From: Berghia stephanieae
Lineage: Eukaryota > Mollusca > Gastropoda > Nudibranchia > Aeolidiidae
Assembly (NCBI GenBank): GCA_034508935.3
Contig: CM067445.1
Span: 42,940,371 to 43,004,370, forward strand
Length of the DNA: 64,000 nucleotides
Direction: 5' to 3'
The notes under the pieces were generated by a model. The model searched no databases, was not told the origin of the DNA, and worked only from the letters and a program-made list of their open reading frames with translations. Each line of letters opens with the position of its first letter. Position 1 is the stretch's first letter. The position numbers and the translations under genes were made by a program. Of the stretch, positions 49,010 through 59,398 are shown piece by piece.

Positions 49010-49272
49010 ATCTAAAAAGGTCAGCAGGGCCACATAATTTTTGGGTGGATCAGAAACATTCAATCTGGAAACAAAAATGGCGTAAGGCACATTTTGATAA
49101 TGAAAACCACTACCAATGTCTGTAATAAACACGTGGACACTTTTGATTTAAAGCCTTGAGTTTGAACTTTTTGACAAATTGACAAGATTAAAAAAAAACC
49201 CCAATTTACATATGATGTGAACGTTTCAAGCCAAAATAAAAAGCAAGCGTTTTGTCATTTTAACCAGTTAAC
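49010..49272. other. No gene seen
   Basis: Unique-looking AT-rich sequence. Confidence 0.35.
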
Positions 49273-49275
49273 AAG

Positions 49276-49340
49276 TAAAGCGCTTTGAGCATGTTAAGTG
49301 GATATTGCTCTATATAAAAGCTCAATAAAAAAAAATAAAC
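49276..49340 (+). repeat. SINE-A tail fragment
   Basis: AAAGCGCTTTGAGCATGTTA to GCTCAATAAAAA; faces the next copy tail to tail. Confidence 0.75.
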
Positions 49341-49364
49341 TGCCTCATTTTGGAAAAACAAAAC

Positions 49365-49642
49365 TTGAGCTTTTTTATAGCGCAATATCTACTATACGTA
49401 TGCAAAGTGCTTTATAAAGGGGCCCCAGCAACATATAACATGTAGAACGAGACATGACGATATTGCAATTTTTTTTTGGAAAAAGACAACATTGTTAGCA
49501 TCAGGTATTCATTTTACACCTGAGAATGGTGAGAGAATGTGAGTGAAGAGTTTTTTCCACCAAGGACTCAACTATGCGCCAAGCGAGGCTCAAACCTAGG
49601 ACCTTCCGATCCGAAAGCGAGTGTCATACCACAAGACCCCAT
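49365..49642 (-). repeat. SINE-A, near full length
   Basis: TTGAGCTTTTTTATAGCGCA through ACACCTGAGAATGGTGAGAG and GAGGCTCAAACCTAGGACC to CATACCACAAGACCCCA. Confidence 0.88.
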
Positions 49643-49677
49643 CGTTGCACAATTAAAAACAACTCGTTTAAAAATAA

Positions 49678-49758
49678 AAATGGCCAGAAAATTCGTCCTT
49701 CAAATATCGATCGATTTAAATGACCCTAGTCAAATCTGGGACTTCGGTACTTCCTTGA
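49678..49758. mobile_element. MITE-E left-half fragment
   Basis: TGGCCAGAAAATTCGTCCTT, CAAATATCGATCGATTTAAA, then it departs from the family. Confidence 0.6.
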
Positions 49759-49767
49759 AGTGATAGT

Positions 49768-49793
49768 ACGGCTATGTGGTCTAGTGGTTTGAC
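49768..49793 (+). repeat. SINE-A head fragment
   Basis: CGGCTATGTGGTCTAGTGG and TTTGACA only; cut off by repeat B. Confidence 0.6.
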
Positions 49794-49795
49794 AT

Positions 49796-50040
49796 AGAGA
49801 ATACACTCAAATGTTTACAAATCATGTTAAAAATGAATAAATAACACTACAAAACAGAGAGATGATTTAACTATAACTATACATTCAACTGTTTCCCTCC
49901 CAGCCAAGGACTCCGACCAGGCTCAGGACAAAATTAAGTAATCTCATTCCAAGACAAAGACAGAAAGCAATTGGAAAACAGATACAGGGAGATAGAAGAA
50001 GTACCTCCCTGCCCACTATGGGAGGTCGGGAACCCCATAC
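49796..50040 (-). repeat. Repeat B, tail missing
   Basis: From GAATACACTCAAATGTTTAC to the 5' end at GGGAACCCCATAC, which is also the outer arm of the palindrome 49995-50515. Confidence 0.85.
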
Positions 50041-50515
50041 AGAAGTATGGGTTTGATTTAACATTGTTGTAATTTGGGTGATCAGACTTTCAAATAAGCA
50101 CACCTCTTTGTAGAAGCGTGAGTGCCTAATTGAACTGATGAGACGTTGCAAATTGAAACAATACCTACTGCCTGCAGATTGTATATTATGTCTATATTTC
50201 CATACACATACAAATAAGATATATATATTTTTTTTTTTAGGTGTATGAATATAGACATAATATATAATTTGCAGGCAGTAGGTATTGTTTCGATTTGTAA
50301 CGTCTCATCAGTTCAATTAGGCACTCATGCTTCTAAAAAGAGGTGTGCTTGTTTGAAAGTCTGATTACCCGAATGATTCTGGGCTCATTGTTGTAATGTG
50401 ACTACACTTTAAAAAATATTGTCCATTACAACAATGTTAAATCAAACCCATACTTCTGGATGGGGTTCCCCGACCTCCCATAGTGAGCAGGGAGGTACTT
50501 GCTGTGTCTTGTATA
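49995..50515. repeat. Large palindrome including a MITE-D-like core
   Basis: Left arm 49999-50208 and right arm 50245-50515 are complementary with few mismatches: AAGTACCTCCCTGCCCACTA pairs with TAGTGAGCAGGGAGGTACTT, AGAAGTATGGGTTTGATTTA with TAAATCAAACCCATACTTCT, ATACCTACTGCCTGCA with TGCAGGCAGTAGGTAT. The right arm has about 54 extra bases (50375-50427) holding a MITE-D-like segment. Spacer about 36 bases, AT and T rich. Confidence 0.9.
50459..50515 (+). repeat. Repeat B 5' fragment
   Basis: GGGGTTCCCCGACCTCCCAT to GCTGTGTCTTG, then unrelated sequence; the mirror of the 5' end of 49796-50040. Confidence 0.75.
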
Positions 50516-50519
50516 TCAA

Positions 50520-51185
50520 TAAATAAAAAAATGAACTTTTATACGGAGCAATACCTATTGCACTTAAAGCCTATTACACGTGATTTATGACAACAATAAA
50601 ATACTTACTACGTACAAGGAGTCATGACGCCTGCAAAATGCCAACAATATAATAAGAAATAAAAACAAATAAAAAAATATAAAAGAAAAAAAAAAAAAGT
50701 CACCCCCCCCCCCCCCCCCCCCCCGCGATCCTGTAAAAAAATCAAATTAAAATAAAAATCCCACAACATATTTATCATGTAAACAAACTGAGATCATTGT
50801 TTTCCATATGATCTACCACAAATTGTAGGTTGACATGAGACAAAATTTGTCTTTGGATAGTTTCTGATATCTATTATGCTCAATAAAATTAATGTTAACT
50901 GGTTTGCCCAAGCAATCATAAAATAATATTATAGTTGAAATCGCATACCAATAATAAATGTTAAAAAAAATGCTTCATAAACCTTACATTATGCTTTACA
51001 TGTAGTACAAGAACAAAACAGTTTAGTCACATCAGTTATGCGTTGTGCATTCTATCATTAAAGGATTCTGGTGCATTGGAAGTAGGAAGGAGTATTTTTT
51101 TACAAGAGTTATTGCCTCTATTAAATAATATAATATATTACGATCCACTGTCTGAAAACAATATTATATCGGGGTAAGCCAGATA
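50520..51185. other. No gene seen; C homopolymer
   Basis: AT-rich. A run of about 22 C at 50703-50724 follows an A-rich tract. Confidence 0.4.
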
Positions 51186-51390
51186 TTGGGTGTCCTGATA
51201 GCTCAGTTGATAGAGCAGTAGCTCCACAATCAAAGAGACCGAGATCGATCCCAGATCTGGCGGAAAGTACTTTTCAACAGACTAACGTCCTATCCAAAGG
51301 GTAGCAAGCAATTGATATTGTCCGTTTCACATTGCAGAAACTTTGGGATAAACTCCGGCTCCATGAACTTAAATGCTCGGAAGGACAGCT
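51186..51390 (+). repeat. SINE-I, best copy
   Basis: Head TCCTGATAGCTCAGTTGATA and GAGCAG, B box GAGATCGATCCC, then GATCTGGCGGAAAGTAC, AACGTCCTATCCAAAGGGTA, TTGTCCGTTTCACATTGCAG and ACTCCGGCTCC. The first 73 bases resemble a whole tRNA but the anticodon arm is not convincing. Confidence 0.82.
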
Positions 51391-52660
51391 AAGCCAGATA
51401 CTAAAAAAGAGATTTTTAAAGCTTAAATGATTACAAATGTACGATTTTAGTTTTTCGCTTTTAAACATCCATGTCCATTATCCTCAGGTTAACACAAGTT
51501 TTCATATTTTAAACATGATTTCGATTTGCAGTATCTAGATCACTCCGACATTTGAGGCAGTAGGTCGCATATGGATTCTTGTTTCATTCTGATATAACAA
51601 AATTGGCAAGACAAAATATGAATGTTGTTGTATCCGAATGTAAATAAAAATATCTAGGCATACAATATATTATAGGAATGTGTTTAAAAAAATGTGACAA
51701 TATGTAAAATTAAATGATTACATTGGGGAAGATATTCACCCTCCTTAAAGTATAAGTAATTTCTGATAATATTTCATTTTATACGGTACTTTTATAGTGG
51801 AAATGCGTTAGCATCATGATTTGATCCCTTGAGTTGCGATTTTGTATTTTAATAAAATATAGAGATCCAGATACAAAGTAAATACTTACATGCAAAACTG
51901 CTATAAGTTGTGGAATGTACAAAAGTAATGTATATACAAAATAAATGAATATAACAGCTTCAAAAAGAGAACCATCAAAAGGGAAGTTTGGTTCTTTTGG
52001 TTTTGGAGATGTTGTGTTCATTTTTTTTTGGTAACACGACCAATGTACCTACCATCATTTTGGCAGTGGCGTTTTTATTTATTTATTTTTTTTTGGGGGG
52101 GGGGGGGTGTAATTGTGAAATTTGCTTATATGTTAGAATCAGTGAGGCGTTTAGAATATTGTTTGCATGGGAGTAAATCACAGTGGAATCTATGTTGTGG
52201 TTGAGAGAATTGACCATTTTTTGCCCATGCTCACACCCACACACACACATATACAAGAACACGTACATGAAATCACGTTCTGGATCGAGCATGCTTGTCT
52301 GATGGTCTGAAAAAGCCTGGTGTCCATTTTCTTATTAACACCCTGCATTCTCTTTTTCCTTTTGCGGAGTTGGGAGGGGGTCGAATATCGACTAAAAGGT
52401 CAAAGCCCAAGTCTGATGACGGAATGTATACTCTCACAATGGGACACAACCAAGGGAGATAATCCATGACAAACGCATTTCCTTTTAAAACAAAGCTGTA
52501 GTAGATGACGTATTATGAAGATCAAAGGTGAATAAAAAAGGGCAGAGAACTTTTTTTTTTCCTCTCAGTTTTTTGACGTGGCAGAGGAAAATTGACACAA
52601 CCGCTCTCTGCCTAATCTCTTTATTCCTATTCGATCAATAAAGATGATCCATCACATGTT
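51391..52660. other. No supported gene
   Basis: AT-rich, with a G12 run near 52096. A minus frame at 51779-52021 (one membrane-spanning-like segment) has neither homology nor clear exon borders. Confidence 0.4.
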
Positions 52661-53035
52661 AAAAGAAACAAACATTTAAAAAAACCTCAGACACAATAGC
52701 AACAACAAAAACAAAAGACAAAAAAAACAAACTTAAAATAAAACAAAGCGAAAACAAAACCAAAACAAGACAAAATTTTAAAAAGACATAAAAGGAAAAA
52801 GAAACAAAAACAACCCTCCTCCGACTTCTCTCCTCAAAGAAAGATAAAACACCATTAAAAACACAATAAAATCCTATAATAAATTAAACCAAAAAAAAAC
52901 AAAACAAAAACAAACAAACAAAACAACTCCCTCAAAACACACACACACCAACACCAACACACACACGGAAAAACAAAACAAAAGAAAAAAAACACCATAA
53001 AAACAAACACATACAAAAAAAATTGGAGACTTCCA
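52660..53035. repeat. A/C-rich low-complexity tract
   Basis: Continuous AAAAC, AAACA and ACACAC words over about 370 bases. Confidence 0.85.
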
Positions 53036-53168
53036 AAACTTCTGAAGAAGGTTTCAGTATGAGTCTTTTTGACAAGTTGTGGGTCATCTTAATTCACCGA
53101 AAAGGTGAACAAAAATCTATGGCTGAATTAAAAATAAATAATGTAATGCACCATATCATTAATGTATT

Positions 53169-53384
53169 CTATACAATGTATATGTTATGACGATCGAGCC
53201 AATCAGCAAATTCTTTACCGCACTCGTGAAGCTTCTTTGTCACAACACACCGTTCCAATAGATCCTCTGTGGTTTCGGGCTCGTTAACACAACGGGTACA
53301 TGTTGGGATAGGTGGAAAGTTGCCACGGATGAAATGAATGTAAGCAGGTTCTCGACCGACTTGTTGAGGCAGTTTTGTGATCAC
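53169..53384 (-). pseudogene. LINE C-terminal fragment with a zinc-knuckle-like motif
   Basis: Frame includes QQVGREPAYIHFIRGNFPP and IPTCTRCVNEPETTEDLLER with C following; the C-x-x-C...E-x-x-x-x-L-x-x-C pattern is the tail region of RNase H-bearing LINEs. Ends at a stop after HNIYIV. Confidence 0.55.
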
Positions 53385-53754
53385 AGAAGGAATGAAAACA
53401 TGGGTTGACCAATGGCAGACATAAATGGGAAGTAAGCAGTAGAGGCTATAACACCAAAATCTGTTGATGGAATGGACAAAAAGGAAACATGGTCGTTGTC
53501 AATTAACAGGTAGAAAAGTGGTGTAATTAAAGAAAAAAGGCAACATCACAAAAGATTAAGGAAAAACAGCAGATACAGCTTGACTATTATTCATCACGTT
53601 TTTAATCTTTTCTTTCTGATTATCACTGATGTCTAAAATTTATTGTTCGATGTATTTTTTTTTCGTCATTTTTATTAGGTATATATTTTAAAAAACAAAA
53701 AACACAAAAAAAAAAGCTTTAAAAATCTCCCAAAAATCAAACCACAAAATAAAC

Positions 53755-54046
53755 TTGAGCTTTTATATACAGCAATATCCACTAAATGTGCTCAAAATGC
53801 TTTACAAGGTATCACTAGCCAACAGCAACACTTAACATGTAGAATGAGACATTAGGCGAAATTACATTTTTTTCGGACAGAGACAATGCTGTGTTATAGG
53901 TCAGGTCCTCATTTTACACCTGAGAACGGTGAGAGAATGTGAGTAAAGAGTCTATTCCAATGACTCGACTATGCGACGAGTGAGGCTCAAACCCAGGACC
54001 TTCTGATCAGAAAGCGAGTGTCATACCACAAGATCACATAGCTGTA
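53755..54046 (-). repeat. SINE-A, full length
   Basis: TTGAGCTTTTATATACAGCA through CACTTAACATGTAGAATGAG to CATACCACAAGATCACATAG; moderately diverged. Confidence 0.88.
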
Positions 54047-54049
54047 CCA

Positions 54050-54875
54050 TTTACAACATTGATATGAACGAAAATAGAATTAATAGACAGGATATTAACT
54101 AATTTTTCAGAATGGTTTATTCCTGGAGCATATGAATCTTGAGTAAATCCTAATCACTTATTAATGCTATTCCTATGTGTAAATTTTACTGTGTAACCAA
54201 AATATATTTTAAGTTAAGATTTGAATTTGCTTCAATTAGGAAAAATAAAGTATTGTTTTGCTATCTCCATGCATTTGTAACTGTCTCATAATTAAAAAAT
54301 TTAATCCTTTTATTTAGTATGAACCAGGTGGAATAGTTTACGATTCTTACACTCTTGTTTTTAAAAATTCCGGACGTGTTCCCAACAGCTGCACGAGCTT
54401 GCGAACAAAGTTCGAATTCCAAAAATGCAAGAGTGTGATGAGAAATCATTTATCTTACCCATCAATCAATTCCTATTTTGTCATATTTGAATAAAAGTCA
54501 TCTTCAAAAACATTCAAATGATACTTCTTTTTAAAGAATCTGATTTTTTGTTAAATTTACGCTTGATAATCTAACGTCACAAATTATTATTGTAAACATG
54601 ATATCATTGCGCATTACTATTGAGGGAGAGGGGTGGAATAATAATTGTTTTAATATCTTCATTTTTACTATATTGAATAATATTTTTTTTCTGTGATATT
54701 ATAAAATGAGTAAAACGTTACAAGACCAACAAGAGCAATTTCATAAACACGTTTTTAATCTAAAACTAATAGTGGAATATAGTATTGAATTCTGTTTCGT
54801 TTTTACTAACAATGATATCGTAATGTTCTTTACGTTTCTTTAATTCTAGGAGTAGCTCGTTATATTTTTAAAGGA
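54050..54875. other. AT-rich, no gene seen
   Basis: Short frames only; no repeats recognised. Confidence 0.35.
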
Positions 54876-54879
54876 ATTG

Positions 54880-55680
54880 TTATCCATTTTTAGGGAAATA
54901 AAATTTGTCAAAATTTAATCTGTATTTTCCATTGTTAGGATTTGATGAGTTATCTATAGTTAAAAAGTCATATGATTTAGAGCAACAAAGTTTACATAAG
55001 TGTTTAAATTCATCATACTCCACATCATGAGAAACATGATCTTGATATATATGTTGAATGTTTATATTACCTTGTTGAAACAAACAGATAAAGTTTGAGT
55101 TTTCTCTTACTGTTTGTCTTGGTAAACGGAAATGGTTTTGTGATAGATAAAAGCAGTCAACATTATTATGTCTACCTCTAGTATAATAATCATTACATTT
55201 AATTTGTTTTTCCAATAATACACCATCGTAGATCATTAGAGTTTTATTAATGGGGATGAGATCTCTGGGATCTAATATATCATCGCCAGAATCAAAATAT
55301 TGACATTAAATTGGGTTCTTATTTTCAAAAGTTTTACCTATCCCTTCTAATACTTGATAAGTCGATAAATCAATGTTTATTATTTCCTCTCTGTTGTTTA
55401 AAAAAAAGTTGAAAATAAATTCTTTATCTAAATTATTATCAAAACCACATTTAATTATTTCATATTTGGGTTGATTCAAAGATTTACCATAGACAGACAG
55501 ATGATTAAATCTAGAAGATTAGAAGTTAATATCAGATTATTTAAAATATTTGTTCTTCCACAACCTGCTTTACCAACAATCAAACCTCTTATAGACCTTG
55601 GAAACAAAGGAGAGTTATTTCCTTTTATCGTTTCTTCCCAATCAAGATTGAAAATGTTAATCATTTTTATAATGTATAAG
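54880..55680 (-). pseudogene. Fossil of a Polinton/adintovirus-like packaging ATPase
   Basis: Two adjoining minus-strand regions resemble the A32-type DNA-packaging ATPase of Polinton/adintovirus-like elements, including a P-loop region at the N-terminal side. It is a fragment: no capsid, integrase or polymerase was seen around it, and no terminal repeats. It looks broken, with about two to four breaks, and of moderate age. The right end lies close to an (AAT)n tract. Confidence 0.6.
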
Positions 55681-55725
55681 TTTGTAATCTAGGGTTCGAG
55701 ACCTTTTCATAGATATATTACTCAA

Positions 55726-55727
55726 TG

Positions 55728-55793
<66 letters not shown>

Positions 55794-55816
55794 TAATAAT
55801 AATAATAATAATAATA
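55726..55816. repeat. (AAT)n microsatellite
   Basis: About 30 AAT triplets with one slip. Confidence 0.97.
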
Positions 55817-55819
55817 GAG

Positions 55820-56610
55820 AAAAGCAAGGGAAATAATCGCGTAATCTTAACCAGTGGGAGTAATTGTCTGAGTTATCGTAGATGAAATCACACTGTAAAA
55901 AGTTATAAGTAATTCAGGCGTAAAAAGCTGAAACTACTCGAGACGTAAACATGGTAAAATTCCTCCGGCACAGTACAGTCACTCACAATGATATGGATTT
56001 TTAAAACGTCTCGGTGTGTTTCTATAATTTAATAGTTTATGTTGGAATCATGATGATATTTGTTTAACAACCGTTGATTGACAGATTTGTCTATAGACTA
56101 CTGTTTATAACACACATGGCAAGTTATACAATAAATGGGATTGGGAAAACCAATCATTCTTCCCCGCCCAAGTTAAAAATGTTAATTCTTTTTTTTTAAT
56201 AATAAAAAAAATCAGCAAAAATAAATGATAGATTCACAATCTCATCTTTGAGACAATTACGAAATGTCACTCGACCTGTTTAAAATAAAAACGTGATATT
56301 TCTTATGACGTCATAGATTTATGATAACGTCACAGAATAAAATGATGATGGATTCTTAAACTCCTTTTTGAGACCTTCAAAACTATTAAGATAACAACTA
56401 TTGTTTACTTACTTATTTGTTATGTTTTCGGCCGATGTGTTAAAGGAAAATAATTTTTTAAAAACAAACAAAAAGAAATAAATCAAAACAAAAAAACAAA
56501 CCAAAACAATTTTGAAAAAAAAGAAACAAAAATACAAACAAAACAAAACAACAAAAACAAATTAGAAAACCAAAACTTATGCCTGTGAAAAATATCTATA
56601 CAAATTTTTA
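55820..56610. other. No gene seen; A/C-rich tract 56450-56570
   Basis: Probably the last intron or 3' flank of the MGAT4-like gene. The short remaining C-terminal exon of that gene was looked for here and not found with confidence. Confidence 0.4.
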
Positions 56611-56611
56611 C

Positions 56612-56954
56612 CTGATCCAAAATGACCCAATGATCTAGCTTAGCTCTGAAATGCACACGAATTATTCGAATTTTCCCGACATCCCCTCCAACTTCCGCTG
56701 CCACTTTCCCGTCCTTGAACTCATTGATGACGTAAAGCACGTGGTTCACATCCGGGTTATCAAGGACTGGCAGGGCGGCCGTCCTTTGTTTGTCCAAATC
56801 ATTCGACGACGCGTCTCCCGGATCGCGTAACTTTACAGAACTCTTTGTCAGTAAGCTGGAATTGGAGCTGGGTAAAGTCTCCGGTAAGATCTCCAAGGTG
56901 GCGTTGATGATGATGTCATTTGGGTGTTTTGAATGTCCAGAAATCATGGCGATT
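56612..56954 (-). CDS. MGAT4-like exon: C-terminal lectin-like domain
   Basis: TTGACAG acceptor, GTAAAA donor. Encodes IAMISGHSKHPNDIIINATL to AKLDHWVILDQ. The loop between (PSSNSSLLTKSSVKLRDPGD) is Ser/Lys/Asp-rich and longer than in vertebrate proteins as I recall them. Confidence 0.85.
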
Positions 56955-57467
56955 CTGTCAACAAAAAGAAAAGCAAATAATAAAGAAATGTTGAATTTGA
57001 GCTCATTGTTTTGTGTGATAAGACCAGCAACAATACTGTGTCGTAGTAAAGGCCTTATTATAGACGCCTTTTATCGTAGACACCAACTTGAACATATTTA
57101 CAGGTCTGACAACCGAAATTGTTACAGGTTAATTTTTGTAATGGAAGTAATCTCAAAGCAAAGAAAAATAAAGGACTTGCGTTCAGTTATCAGACGCCTC
57201 TTTATCTGTCGTACCTAAGCCAATGGAAACTCAAAGTCAACGAAACAAAAACGGAAAAAAAACAGTAGTTGAACGGACCAAAGTTGATTAAAAAAATGTC
57301 AGGAAGCTTGGGAACTTAATCAACAGGAAGAAGACTTTAAAAGATGCTAGCACAAAACGCCTTTCGCGACCTGTTAAATATCTGGTATAGGCAGGACATC
57401 ATTAGCGAAAGCAAAAGATTACGTCTCTATGAAGCCCTTGTACTACCAATACTGCTCTACAACTGTG

Positions 57468-57553
<86 letters not shown>

Positions 57554-59358
57554 TGATATAGACCCGGTATCCACAAATAGTACTCAGAAATGCTTTAAAA
57601 TAGTTTTTTTTTAGTATCACACATGTTCATTCATTCGACTACAAAATCACTACAACAGTCACACACATATCTCGTTCAAAGTTCACATAGAATCACGATA
57701 AGCAGAATGAAAAAGATTGGTTTCTAGATGCCGTTTGAAAAACTGACATTGTCAGGTTTTAGGTGGTAAAGAATTCCATACGATTGGAGTCGAAAGTGCA
57801 AAACCATGCTCAGCAAACTTTGTTCTTGGGATGTTTTTCTCCATTAGGGAAGAACTGCCGGATTGCAGAGATCGAGTTGGTTTTTTATTCCCCAACAAGG
57901 CATTCAAGGTATTCAGGTGATGTATGGTGAAGGCAATTGTAAGCAAAAGATGTGATTTTGTATTTTATTCTCTTCTCTATTGGAAGCCAGAGTAGTGACT
58001 TAAGGACCGGTGTTATATTCAAGCGGCTGGTAACAAGGGTATGGGGTACATGGGGATGAAGAAAAATAACTCTGTTGATTTATACAACAGTTGCAGAGTA
58101 CGCCCTGTCAGTGATAGAATAAAACAACAAAGATGGAAACTTCTTGGCCACATTCTCCGAAGAGACCATAACATACCGGCCAAGACAGCATTGAAGGAAT
58201 ACTTCAATACTGGGAAGAAATCTGCGTGTGAACACCAACAGCTCTACCAACAACACTAAATGTCGATCTGTCTGCTCCAATGAGTACCATGGGAATTTAT
58301 ATCTTTACAGCTACAAACAACTATTCCATGAAAACTAAAGGTGGAATATAATCTTATCGCTCTTAACGCATTGGCACAAGACAGGGACACATGGAAAGCT
58401 TCTAGTGAAGGACATAATCGGTCGGATGGTGAAAAGGTTTGAACTGCGATATTGTCAAGTCAGCTTAGTTAGAAAGTCAATTTTTATCCAAAGTGAGTTC
58501 TTGTCATAAAAGATTAAATAAACCCTTTTTGTATCTCTTCGGGAAATAGCAAAGCATACTTTCACTTCTAAATATTTTTACAGCTAGTCAAGTTGAAAAA
58601 AGTATGAAATTTGAGAAAAGTTGCTGGATACCTTTCCCATACATCTGACCATAACTTCATGAAAAATCACCTGATTTACTTCAAATAAAGATTAAAAATG
58701 CAAATCTAAAATTTTCACCTTCCAACTGATTATGTCATGCACTGACACCACAGAGGACATGCTGACAATCGCAAATTTCACGGCAAGCGTCATTGAGACT
58801 GCGTAGCCAAAATCATTATTATTATCAGACTTGCTAATAATATGTGGCCTTGACACATCCTTTTATAATTTGGAAATTGGAGCTATGCATTTAGTTTTAA
58901 AACTCACAACACCGCCGGCCCGATATAACACACCCACACACAAAACTATGTATAACCTTAAACGTTTATGGTCTGATTAATGCAATTTAGTGAGAACAAA
59001 TTAATACAAAAGGCTGGCTAAAAACAACGAAGAACTAAGTGATGTAAAGTTTGTTCCATCTATAAAACTTTTTACTCCATATATGTGGCACATCATATGA
59101 ATTCGGTATTATTTCGATGTAAATAAGATAGATGTCAACAAGTTACTTTAAATAATTGAAATAATCTGAGACATGAAATATAAAACATTTCAAGGTACCG
59201 TGGAATGGGGTGACAAAGACTAGCCCCCAAATGTGCCCCTCAGATTCAAAATTATAAAACAAATAAGGTAAAATGCACATCTTTTGATAGATTTCACCCT
59301 ACTCCACACTTCAGAAAAAGAAAATCGGACAGGTTATTTCTATATCAAGATATACAGT

Positions 59359-59398
<40 letters not shown>

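Larger units (their letters stand above)
57300..58445 (+). pseudogene. LINE-A-related relic, split by another LINE and (ATT)n
   Basis: Left piece (57300-57465): LGNLINRKKTLKD-like codons, then NAFRDLLNIWYRQDIISESK, RLRLYEALVLPILLYNCG, matching the ALSKLTNVWIRGDKIK...LLYNCG block of LINE-A. Right piece (58030-58445): DRIKQQRWKLLGHILRRDHN, IPAKTALKEYF and later ALNALAQDRDTWKASSEGHN, matching the C-terminus. Several stops and shifts. Between lie (ATT)n and a CR1/L2-like fragment. Much older than the two young LINE-A copies; a different subfamily. It sits in the intron between the last two MGAT4-like exons. Confidence 0.75.

Noticed and set aside
51192-51264. tRNA gene
   Set aside because: A and B boxes are present but the sequence recurs with a shared 3' body at 34000, 61385 and 11836, so it is the head of SINE-I.
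51779-52021. 80-residue minus frame with one hydrophobic segment
   Set aside because: Possible donor after HVS, but no homology, no upstream evidence and AT-rich composition; not supported as an exon.
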